Below are positions 47,201 to 54,811 of a stretch of 64,000 nucleotides of DNA, piece after piece (the first letter of the stretch is position 1; every line of letters begins with the position of its first letter). Location: NCBI GenBank assembly GCA_918797485.1, contig CAKKNE010000003.1:3596001-3660000 (forward strand), read 5' to 3'. A program made the translations under genes and the position numbers. Under the pieces are notes generated by a model that did not search any database, was not told the origin of the DNA, and saw nothing but the letters and a program-made list of their open reading frames with translations. The DNA is from Pelagomonas calceolata (Eukaryota; Sar; Pelagophyceae; Pelagomonadales; Pelagomonadaceae).

Positions 47201-47622
47201 TTTCTACCGAACATGTCTACCCGAGGCAACATCGCCCGAGACCTTTACGCCTTATCTTGTATGATGCGCGGCCCGGGGGCTTGGGGGCGGCCGACGCCTT
47301 GTTCCGACGCTTCCACGCGGCGCTGGGCCAGGCGCGACGATTGCTGTCGGAGTGCCCTTGTCGCTTCAGTTCGGGATGCCCTGCGTGTCTGCATGTGCAT
47401 ACCTGTAGTGGCTACAACGCCAATCTCGATAGACGGGCGGCGCGGATTATTGTGGATGCCGTGCTGCAAGAGCTGCGGTCGATCTGTCAACCCGTCGTCG
47501 AGTCGCCGGCGCGGGCCGCGCGGCTGCGCGACGCCGCCGTTGGTTCTAGGTTGGGCGCGTCGGCGGCGGTCGCGGACGCGTGGGCGCCGTCGCTGCCGGA
47601 CTTTCGGCCGCCCGTCGAGTAG
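44254..47622 (+). CDS. HRQ1: Hrq1/RecQ4-like DEAH-type SF2 helicase with MZB domain, three exons
   Basis: Exons 44254-46238, 46298-46652 and 46798-47622; phases 2 and 0 close, 1054 residues. Starts MDFTKFFAPPAPAPAKKRR, which resembles a PCNA-box/nuclear start. Helicase motifs: Q-like YEHQARAID, Walker A ATGTASGKTL, FLFPTKALAQDQ, DEAH in VVVDEAHVYVGGFG, SAT, LCFAKTRK, ALELGVDVGDLD and QQAGRAGRD. The C-terminal half has LLCAAAEAPL, AIYLHQ|ARPHLVTKLDL and the four-Cys metal site CPCRFSSGCPACLHVHTC of the MZB domain. Hrq1 helicases act in interstrand-crosslink repair and telomere maintenance. A charged acidic/basic insertion (about 450-500) splits the two RecA lobes. Joining YLHQ to ARPHL restores the family sequence. 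Confidence 0.88.
46239..46297 (+). other. Helicase intron 1 (59 nt)
   Basis: GT-AG, phase 2. Ends GGCGTATTTCCACGCAG and contains TCGATGGCGT. Same 59-nt length as EF-hand intron 3. The donor choice rests on phase; homology across this join is weak. Confidence 0.6.
46653..46797 (+). mobile_element. Introner-like intron, helicase intron 2 (145 nt)
   Basis: Starts GTGCCGGAGCGGCGTCC like other introners and ends AATGACGCAG; phase 0. Holds ACGCCATCGCCGCGA twice (46691-46705 and 46768-46782) and an inverted CGATGGCGTGG between them. Confidence 0.75.
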
Positions 47623-47984
47623 TGTGTTGTTAAGATTGTGTCTTGATTTGTGTAGCCCGAATCGGATCACAAGGGCAGTCTGAGTTCAGCTCGGACTTCT
47701 GGTGCCACGGTCGTCCGGCGCGGACGGACAGGAGACCCGTCGGCGCGGCCCTCGCGGCTCCCGACTCACCGACAGGTAGAACGACAGGTGCGAGGGCTCT
47801 CGTGCCGATTTTGCTGGGTACGCGCCGCTTAGTCAGCGGCGCAGGGAATCCGGTCGAGGCGAGAGGTACGCACGACGCTAGTGCAACCGCTTATTTCGCC
47901 GTCAAAAACAGCTTAACGGAGCCTCAGCAAGCGCATTGTTCAGCACGCAAGGCAACTTTTATTACGCGAAAGCACCGGCTGCAA
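47623..47984. other. Intergenic region before glutaredoxin-like gene
   Basis: 362 bp between two plus-strand genes. The downstream frame is open through it but shows no domain. A CGCTAGTGCAACCGC word near 47877 resembles half of the CTAG motif. Confidence 0.4.
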
Positions 47985-48470
47985 ATGAGAAATATCCTCC
48001 TCCTAGCATTGCTGCCGCTGAGCGACGCTTTGGCGGCGCCGGTCCTGCGCGCCGTCTCCTCCGTCACCTCGCCGCTCGCGCCCATCTTCGACAAGCTCGC
48101 ACGGGCATCGGCTGGTAATTACGACGTGCCGGCCGTGCGCGCGGCGATCCATCGGGAACGGCAGTCGGCCCCAGTCGTTATTTTTGGCTACGAGCTCTCG
48201 CCGTTTTGTGGACGGGCGCGCCAGATGCTGGAAGACGAGGGCGTGCACGAGAGCCAGATCAAAATCGTGTCCCTGGGCGCGGCGCCGTCGCTGCCGGGCC
48301 TCATCGCCGAACCTGCAATGGTCGCGGAACTGGCCAACATGTACGGCGCGGGCCTGCCCTGCTGCTTCGTCGACGGTGACAGTATAGGCGACTTTAAACA
48401 GCTCGCGGCGGCGGCCGACGACGGCTCACTTAAAAGGCGTCTGGACGCGGCCGGCGCGCTGGACCCGTAA
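47985..48470 (+). CDS. Glutaredoxin-like protein with N-terminal leader
   Basis: 161 residues from ATG 47985, chosen because it opens a signal-like leader (MRNILLLALLPLSDALAAPVL). The thioredoxin-fold part begins at PVVIFGYELSPFCGRARQMLEDEGV: the active-site position reads SPFC, with one Cys instead of the dithiol CPYC, so a monothiol or redox-inactive function is possible. GLPCCFVDGDSIGDFKQLAAAADDGSLKRRLDAAG matches the TVP/GG end of glutaredoxins, with a PCCF in place of TVPxVF. The leader suggests the secretory pathway or, in a secondary-plastid alga, plastid delivery; both are inference. It is convergent with the RsfS gene with 14 bp between stops. Confidence 0.7.
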   Translation: MRNILLLALLPLSDALAAPVLRAVSSVTSPLAPIFDKLARASAGNYDVPAVRAAIHRERQSAPVVIFGYELSPFCGRARQMLEDEGVHESQIKIVSLGAAPSLPGLIAEPAMVAELANMYGAGLPCCFVDGDSIGDFKQLAAAADDGSLKRRLDAAGALDP

Positions 48471-48484
48471 CTATACACAATGTA

Positions 48485-49165
48485 TTACCAGGCGTCGGGC
48501 GCGTTCGGCGCGTCCCAGAAGTCCTCGAGGTCGTCTTCTTCGTCGAAGAGGTCCTCGTCGTCCAGCAAGTCGTCGGGCCCCTCGGGCGAGACGACCTCGC
48601 TCAAATCCACTTGTTCGGCGTTCTTCCAGATCTCGTCGATGTTGTAGAACTCGCGGGACGCCGGCGTCATGACGTTGACGATGACGTCGCCGAAGTCGAT
48701 GCAGGTCCACCCTCCATCGGCCCCGCCCTCGACGTGATTGGGCGTGCGATCGAAGAGCTCCTTCGCGTCGTCGACGACGGCCGCCGCGACGGCGTCGCAC
48801 TGCGGCCTGCTTCGACCGCAGGCCGCTATTACAAACGATGCTACATCTGTGAGGGGTGCGACGTGGAAGGCAGCAATCGACCTACCTTTTCTCTGGTCCG
48901 CGGCTCGCGCCAAAGCTTCGACGAAGGGCAGCAGCGGGTCCTCACTCACGGACGGGCGCTCCTTCGTGATCGCCGGCGCGTCGTATATACCCTTTAATAA
49001 ATCGCCGCGCTTCCCGCCTTGCCGCACTCGCCCTGCTCCCTTGGGCCTTTGTCGCGTTCCACTGTGCTTCTTGCTCGTTTGTAGTATAACGCGGGGGCGG
49101 CGCGGCGGCGGCGTCGGTTGTAATGCGGCGGCGGCCGCGAGCGCGGCGAGGAGGGAGCACCTCAT
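48485..49165 (-). CDS. RsfS/Iojap ribosome-silencing factor, probably plastid or mitochondrial
   Basis: 226 residues. The RsfS fold is clear from about residue 75: VEALARAADQRKGRSIAAFHVAPLTDVASFVIAACGRSRPQCDAVAAAVVDDAKE, then GWTCIDFGDVIVNVMTPASREFYNIDEIW. RsfS binds ribosomal protein uL14 and blocks subunit joining, lowering translation when energy is scarce; eukaryotic members work in organelles. The N-terminus MRCSLLAALAAAAALQPT is signal-like with a basic stretch after it, fitting a bipartite plastid leader in a stramenopile. The C-terminus has a long acidic tail (LLDDEDLFDEEDDLEDFWD), unusual for the family. A CTAG motif lies at 49310-49332. Confidence 0.88.
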   Translation of the reverse strand: MRCSLLAALAAAAALQPTPPPRRPRVILQTSKKHSGTRQRPKGAGRVRQGGKRGDLLKGIYDAPAITKERPSVSEDPLLPFVEALARAADQRKGRSIAAFHVAPLTDVASFVIAACGRSRPQCDAVAAAVVDDAKELFDRTPNHVEGGADGGWTCIDFGDVIVNVMTPASREFYNIDEIWKNAEQVDLSEVVSPEGPDDLLDDEDLFDEEDDLEDFWDAPNAPDAW

Positions 49166-49561
49166 CCTAGGCGGCCCGCTAGCGATACCGCGTCGCTGCG
49201 CTTGTTGTTGTAGCCGCTCGCAGGGATGAAAAGGTTACGTTAGCGGCGATGCAAGCCCGGTAAAGGCAGCAGCGCGCTCTGAACTGCAATGGGCCCCTGG
49301 GGGCTGATTCTAGTGTCTTACGCCCCGCTAGTGTGCTAGCGACGGGTACGAGCGACGGTTCGACTCAAGGCTCCCGCCCGGATCCGTCGCGTTGTCGTTT
49401 TGTCCCGTTTGTGCGGGCGCCGACCCCAAGAGGTACTAGGCTTTTGCCCGGAGAGCAAGTGGAGCAAGTGCCATTTCAAGCACGTACTAAGCCGTCGTAC
49501 AGCTGCCCATTTATTGCCACTGTCAGCCTTCGTAGGCAGCCCATCTATTGCAGCAGTGGTC
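49166..49561. promoter_or_regulatory. Divergent region RsfS / RING-CH copy G
   Basis: 396 bp between head-to-head starts with one CTAG motif. The copy G frame extends upstream to 49400, but without family similarity. Confidence 0.45.
49310..49332 (-). promoter_or_regulatory. CTAG-flanked motif upstream of RsfS
   Basis: Minus strand reads ACTAGCGGGGCGTAAGACAC then TAG, about 145-167 bp upstream of the RsfS ATG. Confidence 0.45.
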
Positions 49562-50620
49562 ATGGCCGAGCTCGTCGTTGCGGTGCCGCCGCTGCTGAGA
49601 GCTGACCAAGCCGAGCAGAGATACAATGAGGCTGTTCAGGCCGCGGTGGAGAAATGCGCGGCGGACACGGCGGGCCGGACATGCTTTATTTGTATGGACG
49701 GCGCGGCTGCGGAGGGCCTCGTGCGCGGATGCGCCTGCCGAGGCGGGGCAGGATATGCGCACTTGTCGTGCTTGGCGCGGGGGGCGCAGGTCGCGGTCGA
49801 GCGCAGCGCCGATGGGCTAGGCTTTGAGCGGTGGCACAAGTGCGGCCTGTGCGAGCAACGGTACCACGGCGACGTGAAGTGCGCACTCGGGTGGGCGTGC
49901 TGGAAGACGTACGTGGGCCGGCCAGAGACGGACGAGGTTCGGGTCCACGCGATGGCGTTTCTTGGGAACGGTTTAAGCGCAGCAAAATACCACGACGAGG
50001 CGTTGTCCGTGAAAGAGGCCCTGTTGTCTACGTATCGGCGAGTTGGCGCACCAGAGGGCCACATGCTTGGCCAGATGGGCGAAATTGCGACTTCGTATCA
50101 TATGCTTGGACGGTTTGAAACTTCCAACCGGTTGTATCGAGATGTGTACTCCGGACGTTTGAGGCTCGACGGCGAAGGACATGAAGAGACCCTCCTAGCA
50201 GCCACCAACTACGCGACCGCCCTTCTTGCTCTAGGTCGCTACGAAGAAGGCAAGTCGCTGCTGCGCAAAACGATACCCGCGTCGCAACGCACTCTCGGCG
50301 AGAGTAATGAAATCACGCTCGGTCTGAGGTGCAATTACGCTCTGGCGCTCTACGAAGACCCCGACGCCACGCTCGACGATCTCAGCGAGGCCGTGACGAC
50401 GCTCGAGGACGCAAGACGGATCGCACGACGCGTGTTCGGTGGCACGCATCCGCACACAACGGGGATTGATGGAGCCCTACAAAACGCGCGCGCAGCCCTC
50501 CGTGCACTCTCGTCGAAAGCAACCGAAGATGCTTGTAGTAGATTAAGGGAGGAAATCGCGCGGCTCAAGGCCGAGAACGCCGAACTCCAAGAACGCCGCA
50601 CTCGACGCCGTCTCGGATAA
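49562..50620 (+). CDS. RING-CH + TPR protein with C-terminal coiled coil, copy G
   Basis: 352 residues from ATG 49562. No MYND finger. The RING-CH finger (CFIC, CACRG, HLSC, CGLC) is shorter than in other copies between the first two pairs (CFICMDGAAAEGLVRGCACRG). The ALGWACWKTYVGRPE segment and TPRs follow (VYSGRLRLDGEGHEETLLAATNYA). The tail is a short heptad coiled coil (SRLREEIARLKAENAELQERR) where copies D and E have a membrane anchor, so this member may dimerise and stay soluble (inference). It is the most diverged full family member here and stands alone, away from both arrays. Confidence 0.83.
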   Translation: MAELVVAVPPLLRADQAEQRYNEAVQAAVEKCAADTAGRTCFICMDGAAAEGLVRGCACRGGAGYAHLSCLARGAQVAVERSADGLGFERWHKCGLCEQRYHGDVKCALGWACWKTYVGRPETDEVRVHAMAFLGNGLSAAKYHDEALSVKEALLSTYRRVGAPEGHMLGQMGEIATSYHMLGRFETSNRLYRDVYSGRLRLDGEGHEETLLAATNYATALLALGRYEEGKSLLRKTIPASQRTLGESNEITLGLRCNYALALYEDPDATLDDLSEAVTTLEDARRIARRVFGGTHPHTTGIDGALQNARAALRALSSKATEDACSRLREEIARLKAENAELQERRTRRRLG

Positions 50621-50637
50621 ATAACAACACCTCTTAG

Positions 50638-51882
50638 TTAGTCCCCGCCCGCGACCTCGGGATTCCCGGCGCCCAGCGCCTGACTCGCGCGCCGCAGCTC
50701 GCCCTCCGCCGCCTCGAGCGCCGCCGCGGCGCCGTCGTCGTCCTCCTCCTCGAGCGTTGGAGACCGCGGCGACGTGGGAAATGTGGAAGAGTACCACTCC
50801 TGGAAGGCGCCGTCGTCGCCCGAGACGTGACTCGTCGCCCACATCTTGCGCCAGGCCTTCTCGTGGGCCTTGGACCCCGGCGTCGCGCTGAGCAGGCCGA
50901 GGCGGTCGCTCGCCACCGTATCTGTTGGTGCTGTTGAGAGTGATCGCCGCACCGCGGGACTCGGCGTTTCCGTGGCGCTCCGTCGTCGTCTCCGCGCGCC
51001 CCAGTCTCGAGCCTTTGGCACGATGGGCGTGGGCGACACCTCCCGCGGCCTGGCAGGTGGCTCCACTCGCAGGCGGCGGTGGTCCCTTAGGACCACTAAC
51101 CCGAGCACGAGCGCCTGCAAAGCGGCCACCGCCGCCCAGACATACGACGGATGCGAAGAAGGAGGTTCCTTCGGTGACGGCAGCGCTCTAACATCAAACA
51201 CAGACGTGTTCTGGTGTTGACCATCGTCAAAGAGCACGTCGACGAATTTCCCAGAGACAGACCGCGCGACGCCGCGCTGGAACGTGCCATCCCTTCGAGC
51301 CATCACTCGCGAACCTTCCGTGACCTGAATACCAGTAGGCTTCGCCGGTGTGGACGACGCGAAGCCGCGAGCGACGGCCTCGCGACAGATCGTCGCGGAG
51401 ATCATGTCGCATTCAGGCTCCGGGATATCTCGCTTCCGACACCACTCCTTGGCTACTTCACGAGCGGTCTCGCCCTTCCGAATAGGCACAGGAGCATAAT
51501 TCTGCGCAACAATCAGCTCGAAAGAACTTGTCACGACGTCATCTACACATATGGACCATAACCTCAAATCCCGTCTGTTGGCCGCATCTAATTTCATCTC
51601 GCGGGCGAGCTCCCGGACCGCGTGGGCGTCGGCGCCCGTCAAGCCCCGCTTCGCGGCGAAGCTCCGGGCGACTTCCTCGTGGTTGTCGTCCCACGCGACC
51701 TCGAGGATCTGGTCCGCGTGGCCGTCCTGGAGCAGTCTGACGGCGCGTTTATAGTCGCGCGTCGTGTAGGCGTTCTCGAGGGCTTCTCGGACGAATTGCG
51801 CTAGGTTCTCGGGCGGCGCCGCGGGCGCCTCGTTGGCTCCGGCCGCCAGGGCGCAGGCGAGGAGCAGGAGCGGGCGCCGCAT
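50638..51882 (-). CDS. Signal-peptide, Tudor-like, single-pass membrane protein
   Basis: 414 residues, not recognised as a family. MRRPLLLLACALAAGANEAPAAPP is a clear signal peptide. Residues about 25-180 are helical with several Cys (LRLWSICVDDVVTSSFELIVAQNY, WCRKRDIPEPECDMISATIC). A small Tudor/SH3-like module follows at about 195-240 (GSRVMARRDGTFQRGVARSVSGKFVDVLFDDGQ), then one transmembrane helix (YVWAAVAALQALVLGLVVL, about 255-275) and a basic, Ser/Pro-rich, probably cytosolic tail ending in an acidic helix. The topology suggests a lumenal sensor-like domain with a cytosolic tail, which is inference. A CTAG motif lies at 52110-52133. Confidence 0.65.
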   Translation of the reverse strand: MRRPLLLLACALAAGANEAPAAPPENLAQFVREALENAYTTRDYKRAVRLLQDGHADQILEVAWDDNHEEVARSFAAKRGLTGADAHAVRELAREMKLDAANRRDLRLWSICVDDVVTSSFELIVAQNYAPVPIRKGETAREVAKEWCRKRDIPEPECDMISATICREAVARGFASSTPAKPTGIQVTEGSRVMARRDGTFQRGVARSVSGKFVDVLFDDGQHQNTSVFDVRALPSPKEPPSSHPSYVWAAVAALQALVLGLVVLRDHRRLRVEPPARPREVSPTPIVPKARDWGARRRRRSATETPSPAVRRSLSTAPTDTVASDRLGLLSATPGSKAHEKAWRKMWATSHVSGDDGAFQEWYSSTFPTSPRSPTLEEEDDDGAAAALEAAEGELRRASQALGAGNPEVAGGD

Positions 51883-52315
51883 GGCTCTCGAGGGTTGTCT
51901 GGCAGCCTTTGGAAGATTCCTCCACCGCTACGCCCACTGGGACCAAAAGGAGCGGTTTTGCCTGGGGAGCTTCCCGCGGCACGGTGCGCGCGCCGCTTGC
52001 AACCAGGCAGTGGCAACGGGCCTCGAGGCGACTCCTGCGCTGCGACAATAAGCTGAGACGCGTTGTCGGCGGCACACAGCCTCGTTTTTGCTCGTCGGAT
52101 TTTTGGCTTGCTAGTGCCTTACACGCCGCTAGCACGACGAGTCAAGGTCTGGCTGATACAAGCCGCTGAAATCATTAGAATTGGGTTTTGGCAGTGTTTT
52201 GTGCTCTTTCGGTCCTCATCCATCGGTCTCCAGCGGCGCAACACGTGTAACCTAGCCTCTCTGGTCAGCATCACTGCAGCAGTCTCGGAGCCTCACCAGC
52301 ACACGCGGTGCGCCT
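51883..52315. promoter_or_regulatory. Divergent region before the CX9C/GNAT pair
   Basis: 433 bp between head-to-head starts. One CTAG motif; no other gene seen. The GNAT frame is open through most of it without domain content. Confidence 0.45.
52110..52133 (-). promoter_or_regulatory. CTAG-flanked motif, 51.9/52.3 kb divergent pair
   Basis: Minus strand reads GCTAGCGGCGTGTAAGGCAC then TAGC. Oriented toward the membrane-protein gene (about 228 bp upstream) and about 183 bp before the CX9C gene. Confidence 0.45.
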
Positions 52316-52495
52316 ATGGACCAGCGCTTCCCCGAGTGCAAAGACCTGCACGCACTCTACCGCAAGTGCTTCGCCCAACAACCGTTCCGCTGGGGCCAGG
52401 CCACGGGCACCACAGAGGACAAGTGCGAGGACGCCTACGAGGCGTTTCGGGAGTGCGTCGAGAACTCGCTCGAAAAACAAAAAGACAAGAAATGA
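52316..52495 (+). CDS. Twin CX9C protein (Mdm35/TRIAP1-like)
   Basis: 59-residue small gene. Two CX9C pairs are exact: C8-KDLHALYRK-C18 and C37-EDAYEAFRE-C47, forming the coiled-coil-helix-coiled-coil-helix fold oxidised by Mia40 in the mitochondrial intermembrane space. The order and flanking residues (C.DL...Y..CF, then C...F..CV...L) are close to Mdm35/TRIAP1, which holds PRELI/Ups proteins that shuttle phosphatidic acid and phosphatidylserine between mitochondrial membranes. It begins MDQRFPECK and ends EKQKDKK. The stop codon TGA (52493-52495) overlaps the ATG of the GNAT gene in an ATGA, pointing to a dicistronic message or nested transcripts. Confidence 0.85.
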   Translation: MDQRFPECKDLHALYRKCFAQQPFRWGQATGTTEDKCEDAYEAFRECVENSLEKQKDKK

Positions 52496-53049
52496 TCGCT
52501 CCGGTCCTGTTGTTCATAGGCCTCCGCTATTCAGAAAGACGGCGACACGTCCTAAAGGCGTCGGAGGACGTCCTGCTCCTGGAAGCTGGAATAGAGGACC
52601 TGGGCGAGGCGTCCGTGCTGTTAGTGACGTCGTTTTTCGGCGAAAGAAACCCGTCCTTTCTAGCCGTGGCGGCCCATCGGGAGCACCGTAGACTAAGAGA
52701 GCACCACGGCGGCGACAAACACATCCAGCTCATCGCGCGCTCGCCGGCAGGCGATGCTGTGGGGTATGTGGATTGTGACGGGCGGCCGTCGAAGTCGCCG
52801 GGACGGCCTCGACCATATGTCTCTGACTTAGCTGTGCGGGAGGATTATCGGCGCCGAGGCCTGGCGACGTGCTTAGTCCAGAAATGCGAATCTATTGTTA
52901 AAGCCTGGGCCTTCGACCGCGTCTTCCTGAAGGTCGAGGCGTCGAACGAAGCTGCTCGCAAAATGTACGGCGAGCTGGGCTACGAGGTCGTGGCCATGGA
53001 CGGCGCGCCGTCAAAACAAATCTGTACCATTAAGAAGTCCCTACTCTGA
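52492..53049 (+). CDS. GNAT-family N-acetyltransferase
   Basis: 185 residues from ATG 52492. The acetyl-CoA-binding motif A is clear: PYVSDLAVREDYRRRGLATCLVQKCE (R-R-x-G-x-A/G pattern), followed by FDRVFLKVEASNEAARKMYGELGYEV, the usual GNAT C-terminal beta-bulge and helix. It resembles Rim-like or plastid GNATs; the substrate is unknown. The start overlaps the stop of the upstream CX9C gene by ATGA. The frame is open upstream for about 430 nt, so an alternative first exon reaching over the CX9C gene cannot be excluded, but the upstream translation has no domain features. It ends just before a 34-nt palindrome. Confidence 0.82.
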   Translation: MIAPVLLFIGLRYSERRRHVLKASEDVLLLEAGIEDLGEASVLLVTSFFGERNPSFLAVAAHREHRRLREHHGGDKHIQLIARSPAGDAVGYVDCDGRPSKSPGRPRPYVSDLAVREDYRRRGLATCLVQKCESIVKAWAFDRVFLKVEASNEAARKMYGELGYEVVAMDGAPSKQICTIKKSLL

Positions 53050-53062
53050 GCTTGCCTACTAG

Positions 53063-53096
53063 ACTCGCGTCGAAGGCGTACGCCGTCGACGCGAGT
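53063..53096. terminator. 34-nt near-perfect palindrome between convergent genes
   Basis: ACTCGCGTCGAAGGCGT followed directly by ACGCCGTCGACGCGAGT; 16 of 17 positions pair. It lies 14 bp after the GNAT stop and before the convergent WW-protein end (53131). The half-site is the same dispersed word found in introners. A transcript-end hairpin is one reading; element debris is another. Confidence 0.6.
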
Positions 53097-53130
53097 TAGT
53101 CGGGATAAACACACACACGTTAGATCAGTA

Positions 53131-53694
53131 CTACGTCGTACTCAGCTTCTTGTAGGCCGGCCGCGATCGGAAGCACTCGCAGCAGTCGTCGTCGGACGAG
53201 TCCGAGTCCGATTCAGATGATGATTCAGATGAAGACGACTCGGAGTACCGGGCCGCGCGCTTCGACGCCTTGCCCGTCGAGGGTTTCGGTATGGGCTGCG
53301 CCGCGACGGGTGTTGGTGCCGCCGGCAGCTCGTGCTCCCAGACGGAGTTGCCGTTTGCATCGTAGCGGTAGGCGTAGCCGCTGGCCGGGTCGACGGCGCG
53401 CGTCCAAAGATGGGGGTCGGCGGGCGGCGGCGGCGCGCGCGGCGGCGGCGGCGCGGCGCGCGGCGGCGGCGCCGTGTCGAGCCAGACGCTCCGCTGGTCG
53501 CTCGGCAGCACGCGCGCCGCGAAATCATCGCCGAGGCGCAGCTGGCTCGCGTCGAACGGCGGCGGCGCGGGCCGCGCTTTACTGGCGCTCCGTTGCAGTT
53601 CCCGCTCCAATGCTTTCACTAGATTCGGGTCCTCACCGAGCGCCGCGATTTGCTCTTTGTGCGAGGCGAGCCAGGCGAGCTCCTGCTCCGCCAT
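53131..53694 (-). CDS. WW-domain protein, small
   Basis: 187 residues. Starts with a short helix (MAEQELAWLASHKEQIAALGEDPNLVKALERELQ), then a Pro/Ala/Arg-rich linker. A single WW-like domain lies at about 95-125 (LWTRAVDPASGYAYRYDANGNSVWEHE): first Trp, the GYAYRYD strand and the second Trp are present, though the final Pro is missing. The tail has a long Ser/Glu/Asp run (SESSSSESSSESDSDSSDDD) likely to be phosphorylated and ends in a Cys pair. WW domains bind proline-rich peptides and are common in splicing and transcription factors; the role here is unknown. Confidence 0.7.
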   Translation of the reverse strand: MAEQELAWLASHKEQIAALGEDPNLVKALERELQRSASKARPAPPPFDASQLRLGDDFAARVLPSDQRSVWLDTAPPPRAAPPPPRAPPPPADPHLWTRAVDPASGYAYRYDANGNSVWEHELPAAPTPVAAQPIPKPSTGKASKRAARYSESSSSESSSESDSDSSDDDCCECFRSRPAYKKLSTT

Positions 53695-54139
53695 GCCGCG
53701 TTCAGGGAGGTCGCTGCGCTTTCTAGCTCACACCTCGAGATGATTGCTCGCTCCAGCAGCGTCGGGCAGCCCAAAGCGCTCCGGTGCCGTGAGAGCTCGT
53801 CGTCACGGTTCTGTTTCGAGGCGTGCTGCCCCACCGGGCTGCCTCGTGCGGTCAGATAGGCGCAAAATGGCTCACAAAATCGATCGAGAGGTGATAGTAC
53901 CCGCACGTTTAGCTCGAGCTTCCGCGTTCTATGCGTCGGCGGCACGCCCCCGGAAGCCTCGAGTTCACCGCTCCTGCGCGCGCCGATGGGTGAGCACCCG
54001 AACCCCATTTGATTGCCGACTTTGGCTCGTCAAAAGCTGTGCCGCGGCCGCCCAAACGCGCAGCCCCGGCCCCGCCCCGCCGCCCCGCGCCGCGCCCCGC
54101 GCGCTCCACGCCAGCCCACGCGCCGCGCGCCGCAGCCCC
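53695..54139. promoter_or_regulatory. Divergent region WW protein / NF-YC
   Basis: 445 bp between head-to-head starts. The NF-YC frame is open through it without domain content. No CTAG motif seen. Confidence 0.4.
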
Positions 54140-54673
54140 ATGGCCGACGCCGCCCCTACCGCCGAAGACATGGCCGCGGCCGCCGCCGCTCTTGGAGCGG
54201 TCGGCGCCGTGGGAACGAAGCGGCCCCGCTCGCCCCTCGACGACGAGGAGGAAGAGGAGGACGACGAGAGCGTCGAGGGGCCGTCCCTCTCCGAACTGGA
54301 GGCCGCGGCCGACAGTGCGATGTACAGCGAGCAAACTAAAATCTGCCAGGCCGTCAAGGTCGAAAGCGGGGCACCGGTCATCTATCCCTACCACCGCGTG
54401 AGACGTATCATGAAGGCGGAAGACCAGGTGCAGGCGCTACTTGAAAAACGGCAGCCGCTCGCATTGGGGCGGGAAGCGCCTAGAGTGATGGCGAAAGCTT
54501 GCGAGTTGTTTACGCGGTCGCTATCGGCGAGAGCCTGGGCCGGCGCGCATAGAAAAGGCCGGAAGTGTTTGAGGAGGCGCGACGTCGGGAACGCGATCGT
54601 CCGGCACTCGGAGTTCGACTTCCTGATCGACGTGCGGCCGACGGCCGAGGACGGGGCGCAGGACATCGCCTAA
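54140..54673 (+). CDS. NFYC: NF-YC-like histone-fold transcription factor subunit
   Basis: 177 residues from ATG 54140. After an acidic lead (DDEEEEEDDESVEG) the histone fold spans about 85-165: IYPYHRVRRIMKAEDQVQ, PRVMAKACELFTRSLSARAW, RKCLRRRDVGNAIVRHSEFDFLIDV. RIMK, the FT..L..RAW helix 2 end and the FDFLID C-terminus are typical of NF-YC (HAP5), which pairs with NF-YB and recruits NF-YA to CCAAT boxes. The sequence deviates from canonical NF-YC in loop 1 (LLEKRQPLALGREAPRV insertion), so a related DPB3/POLE4-like subunit is an alternative. The acidic N-terminus may be an activation region. Confidence 0.78.
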   Translation: MADAAPTAEDMAAAAAALGAVGAVGTKRPRSPLDDEEEEEDDESVEGPSLSELEAAADSAMYSEQTKICQAVKVESGAPVIYPYHRVRRIMKAEDQVQALLEKRQPLALGREAPRVMAKACELFTRSLSARAWAGAHRKGRKCLRRRDVGNAIVRHSEFDFLIDVRPTAEDGAQDIA

Positions 54674-54713
54674 GGAGGGGTTGTTTTCTGTTTGGGGAGG
54701 GGGCGCGGCGGAG

Positions 54714-54736
54714 GCTAGCGGCAGTAAGGCACTAGC
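54714..54736 (+). promoter_or_regulatory. CTAG-flanked upstream motif of copy H
   Basis: GCTAGCGGCAGTAAGGCACT then AGC, 76-98 bp upstream of the copy H ATG. Best match to the array 1 motif. Confidence 0.5.
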
Positions 54737-54811
54737 CTTAGCCCGAGGCTTAACTTGAGCAGGCATTTTGCATCCGTAGGGCTGCCCCCGAGCGATCTGA
54801 CCACATGCAAG

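Noticed and set aside
49340-49385. B-box-like GGTTCGACTC
   Set aside because: No matching A box or stems, so not a tRNA.
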